In this document: piece by piece, positions 49,595 to 59,172 of the stretch
Layout: each line of letters starts with the position of its first letter
Numbering within the stretch: the stretch's first letter is position 1
Origin: Oxalobacteraceae bacterium AB_14
GTDB lineage: Bacteria; Pseudomonadota; Gammaproteobacteria; Burkholderiales; Burkholderiaceae_D
Length of the DNA stretch: 64,000 nucleotides
Assembly: GCA_000381565.1 (NCBI GenBank)
Contig: KB906724.1
Location: 1,026,350-1,090,349, forward strand
Reading direction: 5' to 3'
Translations under genes and position numbers: made by a program
Notes under the pieces: generated by a model
The model's input: the letters and a program-made list of their open reading frames with translations, nothing else
Database searches by the model: none
Told to the model about the DNA's origin: nothing

Positions 49595-50575
49595 TTATTT
49601 GATGTTATCGGCATTGGCCAGCAATTTCTCCACCTTGAGCGCGTATTGTCCGTTCATCACGCCATAGCTGCAATCCATGACCGGCACGCCGTCGACCGTG
49701 GCCGACAGCAGTTCCGGGATGGTCAGCGGGATGATGTCGCCCACGCGCATATTGAGGATCTCGTCGAAATTGACCTTGGCCGTGCCCAGCGAGGCGACGA
49801 TCTCCACCTCGGCGATCTGGATCTGCTGCGTCATCAGGCGGATCCAGCGCTTGTCCACTTCCAGCGCCTCGCCCTGCAGGCTCGAGGTCAGCGAATCGCG
49901 GATCGGCTCGATCATCGAGTACGGCATGCAGAAGTGGATCTGGCCCGACACCGAACCGAGCTCCACCGTGAAGGTGGACGCCACCACCACCTCGTTCGGG
50001 GTGGCGATGTTGGCGAACTGGGTATTCATTTCCGAGCGGATGTACTCGAACTCGACCGGATAGACCGGTTCCCACGATTTGGTGTAGGCCTCGAACACGA
50101 TGTCGAGGATGCGCAGGATGATGCGCTGCTCGGTCTGGGTGAAGTCGCGGCCCTCGACGCGGGTGTGGAAGCGGCCGTCGCCGCCGAACAGATTGTCCAC
50201 CAGCAGGAACACCAGGCCCGGATCGAACACCATCAGCGCGGTGCCGCGCAGCGGCTTCATGTGCACCAGGTTGAGGTTGGTCGGCACCACCAGGTTGCGG
50301 ATGAACTCGGAGTACTTGGAGACCCGCACCGAGCCGACCGAGACCTCGGCGCTGCGGCGCAGGAAGTTGAACAGGCCGACCCGCAACAGGCGGGCGAAGC
50401 GCTCGTTGATAATCTCCAGCGTCGGCATGCGCCCGCGGACGATACGTTCCTGGGTGGCCAGGTTATACGTTCGTACTCCCGCGACATCTTCGGTCGCCTG
50501 GACGTCGTCCTGGTCGCCGTTGACGCCCTTCAGCAGGGCGTCGACTTCTTCCTGGGAGAGAAAATTATCAGCCAT
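49595..50575 (-). CDS. fliM: Flagellar motor switch protein FliM
   Basis: C-ring subunit that binds phosphorylated CheY, 326 residues. The CheY-binding N-terminus LSQEEVDALLKG is present. The middle CheC-like domain (RMPTLEIINERFARLLR) and the C-terminal SpoA domain follow. Ten bases from fliL. Confidence 0.97.
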   Translation of the reverse strand: MADNFLSQEEVDALLKGVNGDQDDVQATEDVAGVRTYNLATQERIVRGRMPTLEIINERFARLLRVGLFNFLRRSAEVSVGSVRVSKYSEFIRNLVVPTNLNLVHMKPLRGTALMVFDPGLVFLLVDNLFGGDGRFHTRVEGRDFTQTEQRIILRILDIVFEAYTKSWEPVYPVEFEYIRSEMNTQFANIATPNEVVVASTFTVELGSVSGQIHFCMPYSMIEPIRDSLTSSLQGEALEVDKRWIRLMTQQIQIAEVEIVASLGTAKVNFDEILNMRVGDIIPLTIPELLSATVDGVPVMDCSYGVMNGQYALKVEKLLANADNIK

Positions 50576-50585
50576 GACGATCTAC

Positions 50586-51128
50586 TTACTGAATGATGAA
50601 CGAAGTGAACAGCACATCTTCGATGTCCTGCGGCGCGCCGCGCTCTTCGAAGGGTTCCTTGAGCTGGCCGATGATTTCCTTGGCCAGCTGGACCTTGCCT
50701 TCCGGCGTATTGATGTCCATGGCGCGCTTGCTCGACAGCAGCAGCAGCATGCGGCTGCGCACCTTGGCCATATTGTTCTTGATGTTTTCCTTCTCTTCCA
50801 GCCCCCCCACTTCCAGCGTGAAGGCGATTTGCAGGTACTGGTCGCCGCCGTCGTCGCCCGGCTGCAGGTTGACCGTGAACGGCTCGACCGGCACGTATTC
50901 CGGCGGGCCGGCCTTGACCTTCTTGGCATGCTTGCCCTTGCTCTTGGCCGGCGCTTCTTCCTCGCCGGCGTCGGCCTTGCCATGCAAGAAGAACCAGGCC
51001 GCACCGCCGCCGGCCGCGCCCAGGACCAGGACCGCCGCCAGGATGATGATGATCAGTTTTTTGCTGCCGCCGCCGCTGGGGGCTGCTTCAACTTTCTGAT
51101 CGGCTTTCATTTTTGGGTTCGCTTTCAA
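50586..51128 (-). CDS. fliL: Flagellar basal-body protein FliL
   Basis: Stator-associated inner-membrane protein, 180 residues. One N-terminal membrane segment (about 24-46) is followed by a Lys-rich stretch (KSKGKHAKKVKAG) and the periplasmic domain (VEPFTVNLQPGDDGGDQYLQIAFTLEV; QLKEPFEERG near the end). It starts a new sub-operon after the terminator that follows fliK. Confidence 0.93.
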   Translation of the reverse strand: MKANPKMKADQKVEAAPSGGGSKKLIIIILAAVLVLGAAGGGAAWFFLHGKADAGEEEAPAKSKGKHAKKVKAGPPEYVPVEPFTVNLQPGDDGGDQYLQIAFTLEVGGLEEKENIKNNMAKVRSRMLLLLSSKRAMDINTPEGKVQLAKEIIGQLKEPFEERGAPQDIEDVLFTSFIIQ

Positions 51129-51254
51129 AATTGCCCTTGCACGGTGCGGAAGTGGATCATGACGCCATTATGTCATTATCGCTTGGGACTGCGGCATAGC
51201 ATACCTCGAAAAGAAGGGCGATCCGGGTGCTGCTTGAGGTTTCCGTAGTGAAAC

Positions 51255-51293
51255 AAACAACAAAACCGGGAGGCAGGGTGGCCGATCCCGGTT
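51255..51293 (-). terminator. Rho-independent terminator after fliK
   Basis: Minus-strand arms AACCGGGA and TCCCGGTT enclose 14 bases and are followed by TTGTTGTTTGTTT. It lies 22 bases after the fliK stop and separates fliFGHIJK from fliLMNOPQR, so the latter should have its own promoter in 51129-51250. Confidence 0.85.
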
Positions 51294-51314
51294 GGCGTCG
51301 CGGCTGCGGCGGGA

Positions 51315-53060
51315 TCAGGCGAAGGTGTCGACCGCGCCGGCCGGCACGCGGCGCGCCGGCGCGGCGCTGCGCGCCGCCTCGAGCGCGCCGCCGCTGTCGC
51401 CGGCCAGGCTGGCGCCGGAACGGTTGCCGCCGCCCTGGCCGCCGCTCTGCGCCGAGCTGGCCTGCTGGTTAAAACCGTTGTTCTGGTTGGACATGCCGGC
51501 CGAGACGGTGGCGTTGCCCAGCTCGATGCCGGCCTCGCTCATCATTTCGCGCAGCTTGGGCATGGCCGCTTCCAGCGCCTGGCGCACTTCCGGCTGGGCC
51601 GAACTGAAGGCGGCGGTGGCCTGGTCCTTGTTGATGCTCAGCACCACTTGCAGCGGGCCGAGGTCGGGCGGATTCAACTCCATGGTGGCGCTCTGCTCGC
51701 CGCCGGCGGCCATGAAGATGATCTTCTGCCCCAGTTGCTGGTCCCAGGCCTGGGTGCCGACACGGCTGCTGAGCTTGTCCGTCGGCACGGCGCTGACGGC
51801 GGTCTTGGCCGCTTCCAGCGCCGCTTGCGCGCCAGGCGCGATGGCGATGGCCGGGGCGGCTTCCTTGAGCACCGGCGCCGCTTCGGTCGGCTGCGTGGTC
51901 TTGCCACTGAACACGGGTTGCAGCGGGTCGGACTGGCGCGGCGTGGCGCGCGCCACGTGGTCCGCTGCTTCCATGCCGGGGCCGGCCTTGATCGGGGCGG
52001 CCGGTTCGGCCGGTTCGGCCGGCGCGGCGTCGGTGCTGTCGGACAGGGTGTCGATCACCGGGCCGTCGGGTATGGCGCTGACTGGTTTGCTGTCGGCCGC
52101 CGCCGGTTTGGCCGGGGCAGGGCTGGCGGCAACGACGGTGGTGGCGGCCGTGGTGCTGGCGGCGGCGGAGGCGGCCTTGGCGGCTGCCGCGGCGGCGGCG
52201 GCCGCATCGGCGGTGCTTTGAACGGCCGAGCCGGCTTTCGCCAGGGCGGCCTTGAAATCGGCGGCCGCATCGGTGTCGGCGCCGCCCTGGGCGGTTTTCG
52301 ACGTATCGGTGACCAGCGTGGCGGCGGCCTGCGTGGTGGTGGTGGTGGTGGCGGGCAGGGCGGCGGCGTCGGCGCTCACTGCGGTGCTGGCCTCGTCGCT
52401 GGCGGCGCCTGCGGCGGCGGACGAGGTCAGCGCGGCGGCGGCCGATGCGGCGGAGGCGGCGGCAGCGGCCTGGGCGGCCAGGTCGGCGGCGCTCACGGCG
52501 CCGGCGGCGACGGTCGCGGCGGCGTTGCCTGCCGCGCTGTCGGCTGCGCTCGCGACCGGCGCGGCCACCGGCGTTGCCGGCTGGTTGAAGGCGGCCACCA
52601 GGGCCAGCATGTCGGCCACCGGATCGGCCTGGGCGGCGGCCTGGGCGTCGCTGGCGGCGCTCTCGGCGCTCTCGGCGCTGTCGTCGGCGCTGGCGCCGCT
52701 GTCCTTGGCGGGGCTCTTGGCCGGCGCCGGCGCGGCGGGCGCGGCCTGGGTGTCGTTGCTGGCGGCGGCCTGGCTGTTGTCGGCGGCGTCGGCCTGCTGG
52801 TTTTGCGGCTGGGCCGGCTTGGCCTGCTCGGCCTGCTTGGGCGCGGACGGGCGCGAGGCGGCCGGGCGCTCGGGCCCCTTGGCGCCGAGGTGGGCGCTGG
52901 CGTTGCCGCCGCCGGCGTTGGCCTGGCGCTGGTCCATTTCGCGCGACAGCGCGCGCTGGAAGGTATTGTCGGCGCCGCCGGCGTTCAGATTCAGGTTCAC
53001 CTTGGGCGCCGCCACTGCGTTGGCGTTCAGGGTAGGAATTTGGAGATTCTGGGTTTGCAT
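51315..53060 (-). CDS. fliK: Flagellar hook-length control protein FliK
   Basis: Secreted ruler that measures the hook and triggers the FlhB switch. It has 581 residues. Most of it (about 50-420) is low-complexity Ala/Ser/Asp/Pro, as usual for the ruler part. The C-terminal FliK domain (about 430-540) has ATMELNPPDLGPLQVVLSINKDQ and the following LREMMSEAGIELGNATVS. The frame is open upstream to 53237, but Met at 53060 fits the spacing to fliJ (35 bases) and the codon use. Confidence 0.93.
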   Translation of the reverse strand: MQTQNLQIPTLNANAVAAPKVNLNLNAGGADNTFQRALSREMDQRQANAGGGNASAHLGAKGPERPAASRPSAPKQAEQAKPAQPQNQQADAADNSQAAASNDTQAAPAAPAPAKSPAKDSGASADDSAESAESAASDAQAAAQADPVADMLALVAAFNQPATPVAAPVASAADSAAGNAAATVAAGAVSAADLAAQAAAAASAASAAAALTSSAAAGAASDEASTAVSADAAALPATTTTTTQAAATLVTDTSKTAQGGADTDAAADFKAALAKAGSAVQSTADAAAAAAAAAKAASAAASTTAATTVVAASPAPAKPAAADSKPVSAIPDGPVIDTLSDSTDAAPAEPAEPAAPIKAGPGMEAADHVARATPRQSDPLQPVFSGKTTQPTEAAPVLKEAAPAIAIAPGAQAALEAAKTAVSAVPTDKLSSRVGTQAWDQQLGQKIIFMAAGGEQSATMELNPPDLGPLQVVLSINKDQATAAFSSAQPEVRQALEAAMPKLREMMSEAGIELGNATVSAGMSNQNNGFNQQASSAQSGGQGGGNRSGASLAGDSGGALEAARSAAPARRVPAGAVDTFA

Positions 53061-53095
53061 GATCGCGCCGTGTCGGTTGGTTGCGTCTAAAGGGG

Positions 53096-53536
53096 TCAGC
53101 GTTTGTAGTAGGCCTGCCGTGCTGCGTGTTCGTCCATCTGCTTCTGGTCGCGCTTGTTTTCCAGCTTGAGCGCTTCGGCCGCCGCCCGCTCGTTCAGGGT
53201 GGAGTAGGACATGCGCTTGCGTTCGCTGGCCTGCCACGCGGCCTTTTCCTGCCCGGCGCGGTATTCCGCGTGCTTGATCATGTCCAGCTGGCCCTTGACC
53301 GCCACCTCCAGCTTTTCCATGAAGGCCTGGAAATTGCGGTAAGCCATGGGCGTGATGCCGGCCGCCTGCGCCGCCTCGAAGCGTTTCGCATACTCGTCGC
53401 GGTAGCCGACCAGCATCTGGTGCTTTTGCTTGGCTTCGTCGACGGCCTTGAGCGCCGTGCCCAGCCGCTTGGCGGCGTCGTCGGACTCCCGGCGCGCCAG
53501 GTCCATCAGTGTTTCAAGTTGCGCTTTGGAAGCCAT
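53096..53536 (-). CDS. fliJ: Flagellar export protein FliJ
   Basis: Coiled-coil stalk of the export ATPase, 146 residues. Heptad-rich helices cover nearly the whole length (LMDLARRESDDAAKRLG, DEYAKRFEAAQAAGI, QDKMDEHAA-like C-terminus). Identified mainly by size, helicity and place between fliI and fliK, with the start 36 bases after fliI. Confidence 0.92.
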   Translation of the reverse strand: MASKAQLETLMDLARRESDDAAKRLGTALKAVDEAKQKHQMLVGYRDEYAKRFEAAQAAGITPMAYRNFQAFMEKLEVAVKGQLDMIKHAEYRAGQEKAAWQASERKRMSYSTLNERAAAEALKLENKRDQKQMDEHAARQAYYKR

Positions 53537-53572
53537 GATGGATCAATTATAGGTGGCTGTGGTTCGCTTCAA

Positions 53573-55012
53573 TCAGTCGAATAGAGAGGTAAGTTGGGCC
53601 AAGCTCTCGCCCATGGTCACCCGTTCGCTGATTTGTTGCTGGAGGAAATTCTCTATCCGGTCGTGCAACTGGATGGCCTGGTCGAGCACCGGATCGCTGC
53701 CCGGCGCGTAGGCGCCGACGCTGATCAGGTCGCGGCTGCGCTCGTAGCGCGAGAACAGCTGCTTCAGGTGGCGCGAGCGGGTCTGGTGCTCGGGCGAGGT
53801 GATCGAGTGCATGGCCCGGCTGATCGACTGTTCGATGTCGATCGCCGGGTAGTGGCCGGCCTCCGCCAGGCGGCGGTTGAGCACGATGTGGCCGTCGAGG
53901 ATGGCGCGCGCCGAGTCGGCGATCGGGTCTTGCTGGTCGTCGCCCTCGGTCAGCACGGTGTAGAAGGCGGTGATCGAGCCGCCGCCCATTTCGCCGTTGC
54001 CGGCGCGCTCGACCAGGATCGGCAGCTTGGCGAACACCGATGGCGGGTAGCCCTTGGTGGCCGGCGGTTCGCCGATGGCCAGCGCGATCTCGCGTTGCGC
54101 CATGGCGTAGCGGGTCAGCGAATCCATGATCAGCAGCACGTTCTGGCCCTGGTCGCGGAAGTGTTCGGCGATCGCGGTGGCGTAGGCCGCGCCCTGCAGG
54201 CGCATCAGCGGCGGCGTGTCGGCCGGGGCCGCCACGACGACGGAGCGGGCCAGGCCTTCCTCGCCCAGGATCTGCTCGATGAATTCCTTGACTTCGCGGC
54301 CCCGTTCGCCGATCAGGCCGACCACGATGACGTCGGCCTCGGTGTAGCGCGCCATCATGCCCAGCAGCACCGACTTGCCGACGCCCGAGCCGGCGAACAG
54401 GCCCATGCGCTGGCCACGGCCGACCGTCAGCATGGCGTTGATCGAGCGCACGCCGACGTCCAGCGTTTCGGTAATCGGCGCGCGGCCCAGCGGGTTGGCG
54501 GGGCGGGTGTTGATCGGCGCGCTGTCGGAGGCGTGCAGCGGGCCCAGGCTGTCGAGCGGGCGGCCGGCGCCGTCCAGCACCCGGCCCAGCAGTTCGGGGC
54601 CGACCGGCAGGTGGCGCGCGCGGTCGCTGGGACGGCGGCGCGGATGGGTGACGGTGCCGGGCCGGGGGATGGCCGGCTCGACCGGGAAGACGCGGGTGCC
54701 GGGCACCACGCCTTCGACATCGCTTTGCGGCATCAGGAACAGCTTGTCGCCTTCGAAGCCGACCACTTCGGCCTCGATCTTGCCGCCGGACGGCAGCGGC
54801 ACGGTGCAGGCGGCGCCGACGGCCAGGCGCAGGCCGACCGCCTCCATCACCAGGCCGGCCACGCGCGTGACGCGGCCCGACACCTGCATCGGCTCGACAA
54901 AGCCGACCAGCGCGGCGCAATCGTGCAGATAGGATTTCCAGCGGCCGGCATGCGGGCTGGCCGGGGCGTCGGGGGCGGCGGCGGGCGGGAGGGGCGGGAC
55001 GGCGGCGTCCAT
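53573..55012 (-). CDS. fliI: Flagellum-specific ATPase FliI
   Basis: Hexameric export ATPase, 479 residues. The Walker A motif [19 protein letters not shown] lies at about residues 212-230 and the Walker [20 protein letters not shown] at about 300. [16 protein letters not shown] and [16 protein letters not shown] are family signatures. The N-terminal extension ([14 protein letters not shown]) is Pro/Ala-rich. One base from fliH. Confidence 0.97.
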   Translation of the reverse strand: MDAAVPPLPPAAAPDAPASPHAGRWKSYLHDCAALVGFVEPMQVSGRVTRVAGLVMEAVGLRLAVGAACTVPLPSGGKIEAEVVGFEGDKLFLMPQSDVEGVVPGTRVFPVEPAIPRPGTVTHPRRRPSDRARHLPVGPELLGRVLDGAGRPLDSLGPLHASDSAPINTRPANPLGRAPITETLDVGVRSINAMLTVGRGQRMGLFAGSGVGKSVLLGMMARYTEADVIVVGLIGERGREVKEFIEQILGEEGLARSVVVAAPADTPPLMRLQGAAYATAIAEHFRDQGQNVLLIMDSLTRYAMAQREIALAIGEPPATKGYPPSVFAKLPILVERAGNGEMGGGSITAFYTVLTEGDDQQDPIADSARAILDGHIVLNRRLAEAGHYPAIDIEQSISRAMHSITSPEHQTRSRHLKQLFSRYERSRDLISVGAYAPGSDPVLDQAIQLHDRIENFLQQQISERVTMGESLAQLTSLFD

Positions 55013-55013
55013 G

Positions 55014-55769
55014 TCAGGCCAGCCAGTCGACTTCTTTGCCGAGCGCGTGGCTCAGGCGCTGCCAGCGGGCGGCGGCGGTGGCGTCGATCTGGTTGCTGGC
55101 GGTATCGACCTTGCAGCCGCCGCGGCCGACCTGCGGGTCTTCGACCACGCGCCAGCCGCCCTTGTCCAACTCCTCGCCGATGGCGCCGCGCACCACGGCG
55201 GCGTCGTCGGGATGCAGCACCAGCAGCGCCGGCTGTTGCAGCACCGGCAGGTATTCGATGGCTTCGCGCACGATCGGCAGGATCAGCTCGGGCTTGACCG
55301 GCAGCGCGTTCTTCAGCATGCCCTTGGCCAGTTGCAAGGCCAGCTCCAGCACATCGCTGGCGATCAGCTGGTCGGCGTCCTGCAGCGAGGTGGTGAAGCT
55401 GGCGGCCAGGCTGCGCAGGTGCTCCAGCTGCTCGGCCGTGACCAGCTTGCCGGCCTCGATGGCGTCGGCGTGGCCGGCCGCGTGGCCTTCGTCGTAGCCG
55501 TCCTGGCGGGCTTGCTCGCGGATCGCCTCCAGTTCCTCAACGGTGGGGTAGTCCATCGGCGGCGGCGGCGGCGGCCCCATTTCCAGCGCCTCCTGCTGTT
55601 CCTGCAGCGCCTCCTGCACGCGCTGCTCGGCGTCGAGCTGGGCCTGTTCGGCGTCGCGCTGGCGCTGCTCGGCTTCGCGCAGCGCGATCACGCTGGGACG
55701 CTCGTCGCCAAACGAGGTCATCTCCCAGCGCTGGAACGCCGACTGCTGTTCTTTCGGTAGCATGGACAT
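55014..55769 (-). CDS. fliH: Flagellar assembly protein FliH
   Basis: Negative regulator and adaptor of FliI, 251 residues. It has a Gln/Glu-rich coiled coil (about 28-65), a polyproline turn ([11 protein letters not shown]) and a GxxxG-like helix ([23 protein letters not shown]), then the C-terminal V-ATPase E-like domain. It overlaps the fliG stop by one base. Confidence 0.93.
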   Translation of the reverse strand: MSMLPKEQQSAFQRWEMTSFGDERPSVIALREAEQRQRDAEQAQLDAEQRVQEALQEQQEALEMGPPPPPPMDYPTVEELEAIREQARQDGYDEGHAAGHADAIEAGKLVTAEQLEHLRSLAASFTTSLQDADQLIASDVLELALQLAKGMLKNALPVKPELILPIVREAIEYLPVLQQPALLVLHPDDAAVVRGAIGEELDKGGWRVVEDPQVGRGGCKVDTASNQIDATAAARWQRLSHALGKEVDWLA

Positions 55770-56767
55770 TAGACGAAGGAATCCTCACCTTTGCCGCCAA
55801 GCACGATCTGGCCCTCGTCGGCCAGGCGGCGGACGATCTGCAGGATCTGCTTCTGCTGGGTTTCGACCTCGGACAGGCGCACCGGACCTTTCGATTCCAG
55901 GTCCTCGCGCATCATTTCCGACGCCCGCGCCGACATGTTCTTGAAGATCTTGTCGCGCAACTCCTGCGACGCGCCCTTCAAGGCGATGATCAGCATTTCC
56001 GACTGCACTTCGCGCAGCAACAGCTGGATGCCGCGGTCGTCGATATCGATCAGGTTGTCGAACACGAACATCTCGTCCATGATCTTCTGCGCCATGTCGT
56101 TGTCGTAGTTCTTGATGTTGTCCATCACCGAGCCTTCCTGCTCGCCCGACATGAAGTTGAGGATCTCGGCCGCCGCGCGCACGCCGCCCAGCGACGACTT
56201 CTTGATGTTTTCGTTGCCCGACAGCAGCTTGGTGAGCACGTCGTTCAGTTCGCGCAGCGCGGCCGGCTGCACGCCGTCCAGGGTGGCGATGCGCAGCACC
56301 ACGTCGTTGCGCAGGCGGTCGGTGAAGTGGCCGAGGATTTCGCAAGCCTGGTCGCGCTCCAGGTGGACCAGGATGGTGGCGATGATCTGCGGGTGTTCGT
56401 TGCGGATCAGCTCGGCCACGGATTGCGAATCCATCCACTTCAGCGATTCGATGCCGGAGGCGTCCTTGCCGCCCAGGATGCGCGACAGCAGCACCGAGGC
56501 CTTGTCGTCGCCCAGCGCCTTGGTCAGCACCTGGCGGATGTACTCGTCCGAGTCCAGGCCCACGGTGGAGGCGGCCGCGACCATGTCGCGGAAGTTGTCC
56601 AGCGTGCCCACCACTTCCTCGTGCGGCACGTTCTTCATGGTCGCCATGGCGGCGCCCAGCTTGAGCACTTCGCGCGGGCCGAGGAACTTCATCACCTCGG
56701 CGGCCTCGCTCTCGCCCATGGCCAGCATCAGGATGGCGGCCTTTTGCAGTCCGGTATTCTCAGTCAT
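55769..56767 (-). CDS. fliG: Flagellar motor switch protein FliG
   Basis: Torque-generating C-ring subunit, 332 residues. N-terminal LQKAAILMLAMGESEAAEVMKFL binds FliF. The middle has the EHPQ motif (RNEHPQIIATILVHL). The C-terminal torque helix reads SEMLIIALKGASQELRDKI and MSARASEMMREDLE. It overlaps fliF by eight bases. Confidence 0.98.
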   Translation of the reverse strand: MTENTGLQKAAILMLAMGESEAAEVMKFLGPREVLKLGAAMATMKNVPHEEVVGTLDNFRDMVAAASTVGLDSDEYIRQVLTKALGDDKASVLLSRILGGKDASGIESLKWMDSQSVAELIRNEHPQIIATILVHLERDQACEILGHFTDRLRNDVVLRIATLDGVQPAALRELNDVLTKLLSGNENIKKSSLGGVRAAAEILNFMSGEQEGSVMDNIKNYDNDMAQKIMDEMFVFDNLIDIDDRGIQLLLREVQSEMLIIALKGASQELRDKIFKNMSARASEMMREDLESKGPVRLSEVETQQKQILQIVRRLADEGQIVLGGKGEDSFV

Positions 56768-58508
56768 TTGCGCCTATCCATTCTTTGATCACGTTGGCAA
56801 CGATGCGCGGATCCTCGGTGGCCAGTTTCTTGGCCATGGCCAGATTTTCGCGGTAGGAGCGCACGGTGTTTTCTTCCATCTTGCGCAATTCTTCTTCGGC
56901 GATGAGGGACTCGTCCGGGCCTTCCTCGACCACTTCTTCCGGCTCTTCCGGCTCCGGCTCCGGCGCGTTGATCTCGTCGATCTTCTTGAACACCGGACGC
57001 ATCATCGGCTTGACGATGCGCAGCACGATGTACAGCAGGATCAGCGCGGTGATCAGGAACTTCGCCAGGTCCTTGGCCATCGGCAAGTTGGCCGGATCGC
57101 GCCACCATTCCGGCGGCGGTTCGAACGGCTTGTCGACGCCGTCGAACGGCGAATTGGCCACGCTGACGGCGTCGCCGCGGTCCTGGTTGTAGCCCATGGC
57201 CTGCTTGACCAGGTCGTTGATCTTGGCCATCTCTTCAGGAGTATAGGCCTTGATGGTGACTTTGCCATCCTTGCCGACGATGCGCTTGTAATTGACCACC
57301 ACCGCCACCGTCATGCGGCGCAGGCCGCCCATGCCGCGCTGCTCGTAGCGCACGGTCTTGTCGACCTCGTAGTTGGTGGTCGATTCCTTGTGGCTGGGAC
57401 CGGTGGTCGTGGTGGCGGCGACCGCGCCCGGCGGCGTGCCCGGCGCCGGCGCGGTGGCGGTCGGCGAGCCGGCGGTCTGGGTCAGCGGCGCGGTGGCCGT
57501 GCCCGGCGGCTGGTTCGACAGCGCGCCCGGAATGCCGCCCGGATTGGTGCTGCCGCTGTTGCCGTTGGTTTCGCTGCTTTGCTGGCTGCGGATGGCCGAG
57601 GCCGCCGGCGGCGAGTTCGGCTTGTAGGTTTCGGCGGCCTGCTCGATCTGCGCGAAATCGACGTCGGCGGTGGCCTCGGCGCGCACATTGCCTTCGCCGA
57701 CGATGGGGATGATGATCGACTCGACCTGCTTGATGACCTGCTGCTGCATGTCCTTGACATACTTGAGCTGGGTCTCGTCCATGTTCTTGGCGTTGAGGCC
57801 GTTGCCGTTCTTGCCCTGGTCGGAAATCAGGTTGCCGGCCTGGTCGATGACGCTGACGTTGGCCGGCAGCAGGTCCGGCACGCTGGAGGCGACCAGGTGC
57901 ACGATGGCGGCGGTCTGGGATGGATCGAGCTGGCGGTTCGGGTGCAGGGTGACGATGACCGAGGCGGTCGGCTTTTGCTGGTCGCGCACAAACACGGACG
58001 GTTTCGGCAGCGCCAGGTGGACGCGGGCGTTCTCGATCGCCGCCAGCGACTGGATCGAGCGCGCCAGTTCGCCTTCGAGCGCGCGCTGGTAGTTGACCTG
58101 TTCGAGGAACTGCGACACGCCCAGCTTCTGGTTCTCCATCAGCTCGAAGCCGACGTTGCCGCCCTTGGGCAAGCCCTGGGCCGCCAGTTTCAGGCGGATG
58201 TCGTGCACCTGCTCGGTCGGCACCAGGATGGCGGTGCCGTTCTCGGAAAACTTGTGCTTGACGTTGAGCTTGTCCAGTTCGGCCGTGATGGCGCCGCCGT
58301 CGCGGTCGGTGAAGTTGGAGAACAGCACGCCGTAGTCGGGCGCCTTGTTCCACAGCCACAGGCCGAGCAGGATGGCGGCGATGGCCGCCGCGCCGGCCGC
58401 GCGCAGGAAATTGCGGCCCATCGGCGTCTGGATGAAGGGCAGTTTCTCGGCTCCGTCATCCGCGGCGTCGGCTGCTGTGTCGTTGTCGATGGGTTCGGCT
58501 ACGGCCAT
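56760..58508 (-). CDS. fliF: Flagellar MS-ring protein FliF
   Basis: Base platform of the flagellum, 582 residues. Membrane segments lie at about 30-50 and 458-478. Ring-building motifs are present between them (YGVLFSNFTDRDGGAI, QVNYQRALEGELARSIQSL, NARVHLALPKPSVF). The C-terminal tail (RKMEENTVRSYRENLAMAKKLATEDPRIVANVI-type region) binds FliG. The Pro/Thr/Ala-rich loop (about 310-370) is disordered. First gene of its block, divergent from fliE. Confidence 0.97.
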   Translation of the reverse strand: MAVAEPIDNDTAADAADDGAEKLPFIQTPMGRNFLRAAGAAAIAAILLGLWLWNKAPDYGVLFSNFTDRDGGAITAELDKLNVKHKFSENGTAILVPTEQVHDIRLKLAAQGLPKGGNVGFELMENQKLGVSQFLEQVNYQRALEGELARSIQSLAAIENARVHLALPKPSVFVRDQQKPTASVIVTLHPNRQLDPSQTAAIVHLVASSVPDLLPANVSVIDQAGNLISDQGKNGNGLNAKNMDETQLKYVKDMQQQVIKQVESIIIPIVGEGNVRAEATADVDFAQIEQAAETYKPNSPPAASAIRSQQSSETNGNSGSTNPGGIPGALSNQPPGTATAPLTQTAGSPTATAPAPGTPPGAVAATTTTGPSHKESTTNYEVDKTVRYEQRGMGGLRRMTVAVVVNYKRIVGKDGKVTIKAYTPEEMAKINDLVKQAMGYNQDRGDAVSVANSPFDGVDKPFEPPPEWWRDPANLPMAKDLAKFLITALILLYIVLRIVKPMMRPVFKKIDEINAPEPEPEEPEEVVEEGPDESLIAEEELRKMEENTVRSYRENLAMAKKLATEDPRIVANVIKEWIGAND

Positions 58509-58691
58509 GATGATAGTTTTCCGGTGCGAGGTTCTAGAGAGAATGAGCCATTATCGCCCGGTTGCGGGCAAATCAATCGGCCAAACAGAGCGCCGTTTAC
58601 GGTCCTGCTCGGCCATGGGGGCTGGCCTTGCTCTTGGTATTCTGGCAGCACTGACAGAGCCGTGCCGTATTGTAACGCCGCGCTCGGCTGT

Positions 58692-58714
58692 GTCGTGGGA
58701 ATTTATTCCACGAC
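58692..58714. repeat. Inverted repeat just before fliE
   Basis: GTCGTGGGAAT and ATTCCACGAC pair over ten bases with one bulged G and a 2-base centre. It ends 21 bases before the fliE start and would sit in the fliE leader or act as an operator. Confidence 0.5.
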
Positions 58715-58735
58715 AGCAACAAGATGGAGAGTGAA

Positions 58736-59080
58736 ATGAAGACAGGTGGAATCGACGGCAGCCAGATCCAGGCCATGATCGCCCAATTGAAGGCGCACGC
58801 CACGCGTCCGGGGCTGACGCCGCCGGTGATCAAGACCGAGGCGCCGCCGGCGACCCGGGTGGAGTTTTCCGACGCGCTGAAAAATGCGCTCGACGGCGTC
58901 AACACCAGCCAGGTGCAGGCCGAAGACATGGGCAAGAAATTCGCGATGGGCGACGACAGCGTCAACCTGTCGGACGTGATGATCTCGATGCAGAAGGCCA
59001 GCATCAACTTCCAGGCCACCATCCAGGTGCGCAACAAGCTGGTGTCGGCCTACCACGACATCATGAACATGCAGGTCTAA
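58736..59080 (+). CDS. fliE: Hook-basal body adaptor FliE
   Basis: Joins the MS ring to the rod, 114 residues. The C-terminal half is diagnostic (VNLSDVMISMQKASINFQATIQVRNKLVSAY). The ATG at 58736 has GGAG seven bases upstream. An ATG at 58724 would place that site inside the gene. It is transcribed alone, away from fliF, and faces ycgR. Confidence 0.95.
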   Translation: MKTGGIDGSQIQAMIAQLKAHATRPGLTPPVIKTEAPPATRVEFSDALKNALDGVNTSQVQAEDMGKKFAMGDDSVNLSDVMISMQKASINFQATIQVRNKLVSAYHDIMNMQV

Positions 59081-59082
59081 CA

Positions 59083-59170
59083 CCGGGGTCAGGTCTGACA
59101 TTCGGACACGAGCTCTGCCGTAACAGCCGTTAGGGCAGAGCTCGTGTCCGAATGTCAGACCTGACCCCGG
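59083..59170. repeat. Perfect 37-bp inverted repeat between fliE and ycgR
   Basis: The arms 59083-59119 and 59134-59170 are exact reverse complements over 37 bases with a 14-base loop. Each arm starts CCGGGGTCAGGTCTGACATT. It begins two bases after the fliE stop and ends two bases before the ycgR stop. It could act as a two-way transcription stop. The size and perfection also suggest a small mobile intergenic element. Confidence 0.9.
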
Positions 59171-59172
59171 CG

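Noticed and set aside
58560..58600. Sigma-54-like site (TGGCCGATTGATTTGC) on the minus strand before fliF
   Set aside because: GG and GC are 11 bases apart instead of 10, a spacing that abolishes sigma-54 binding.
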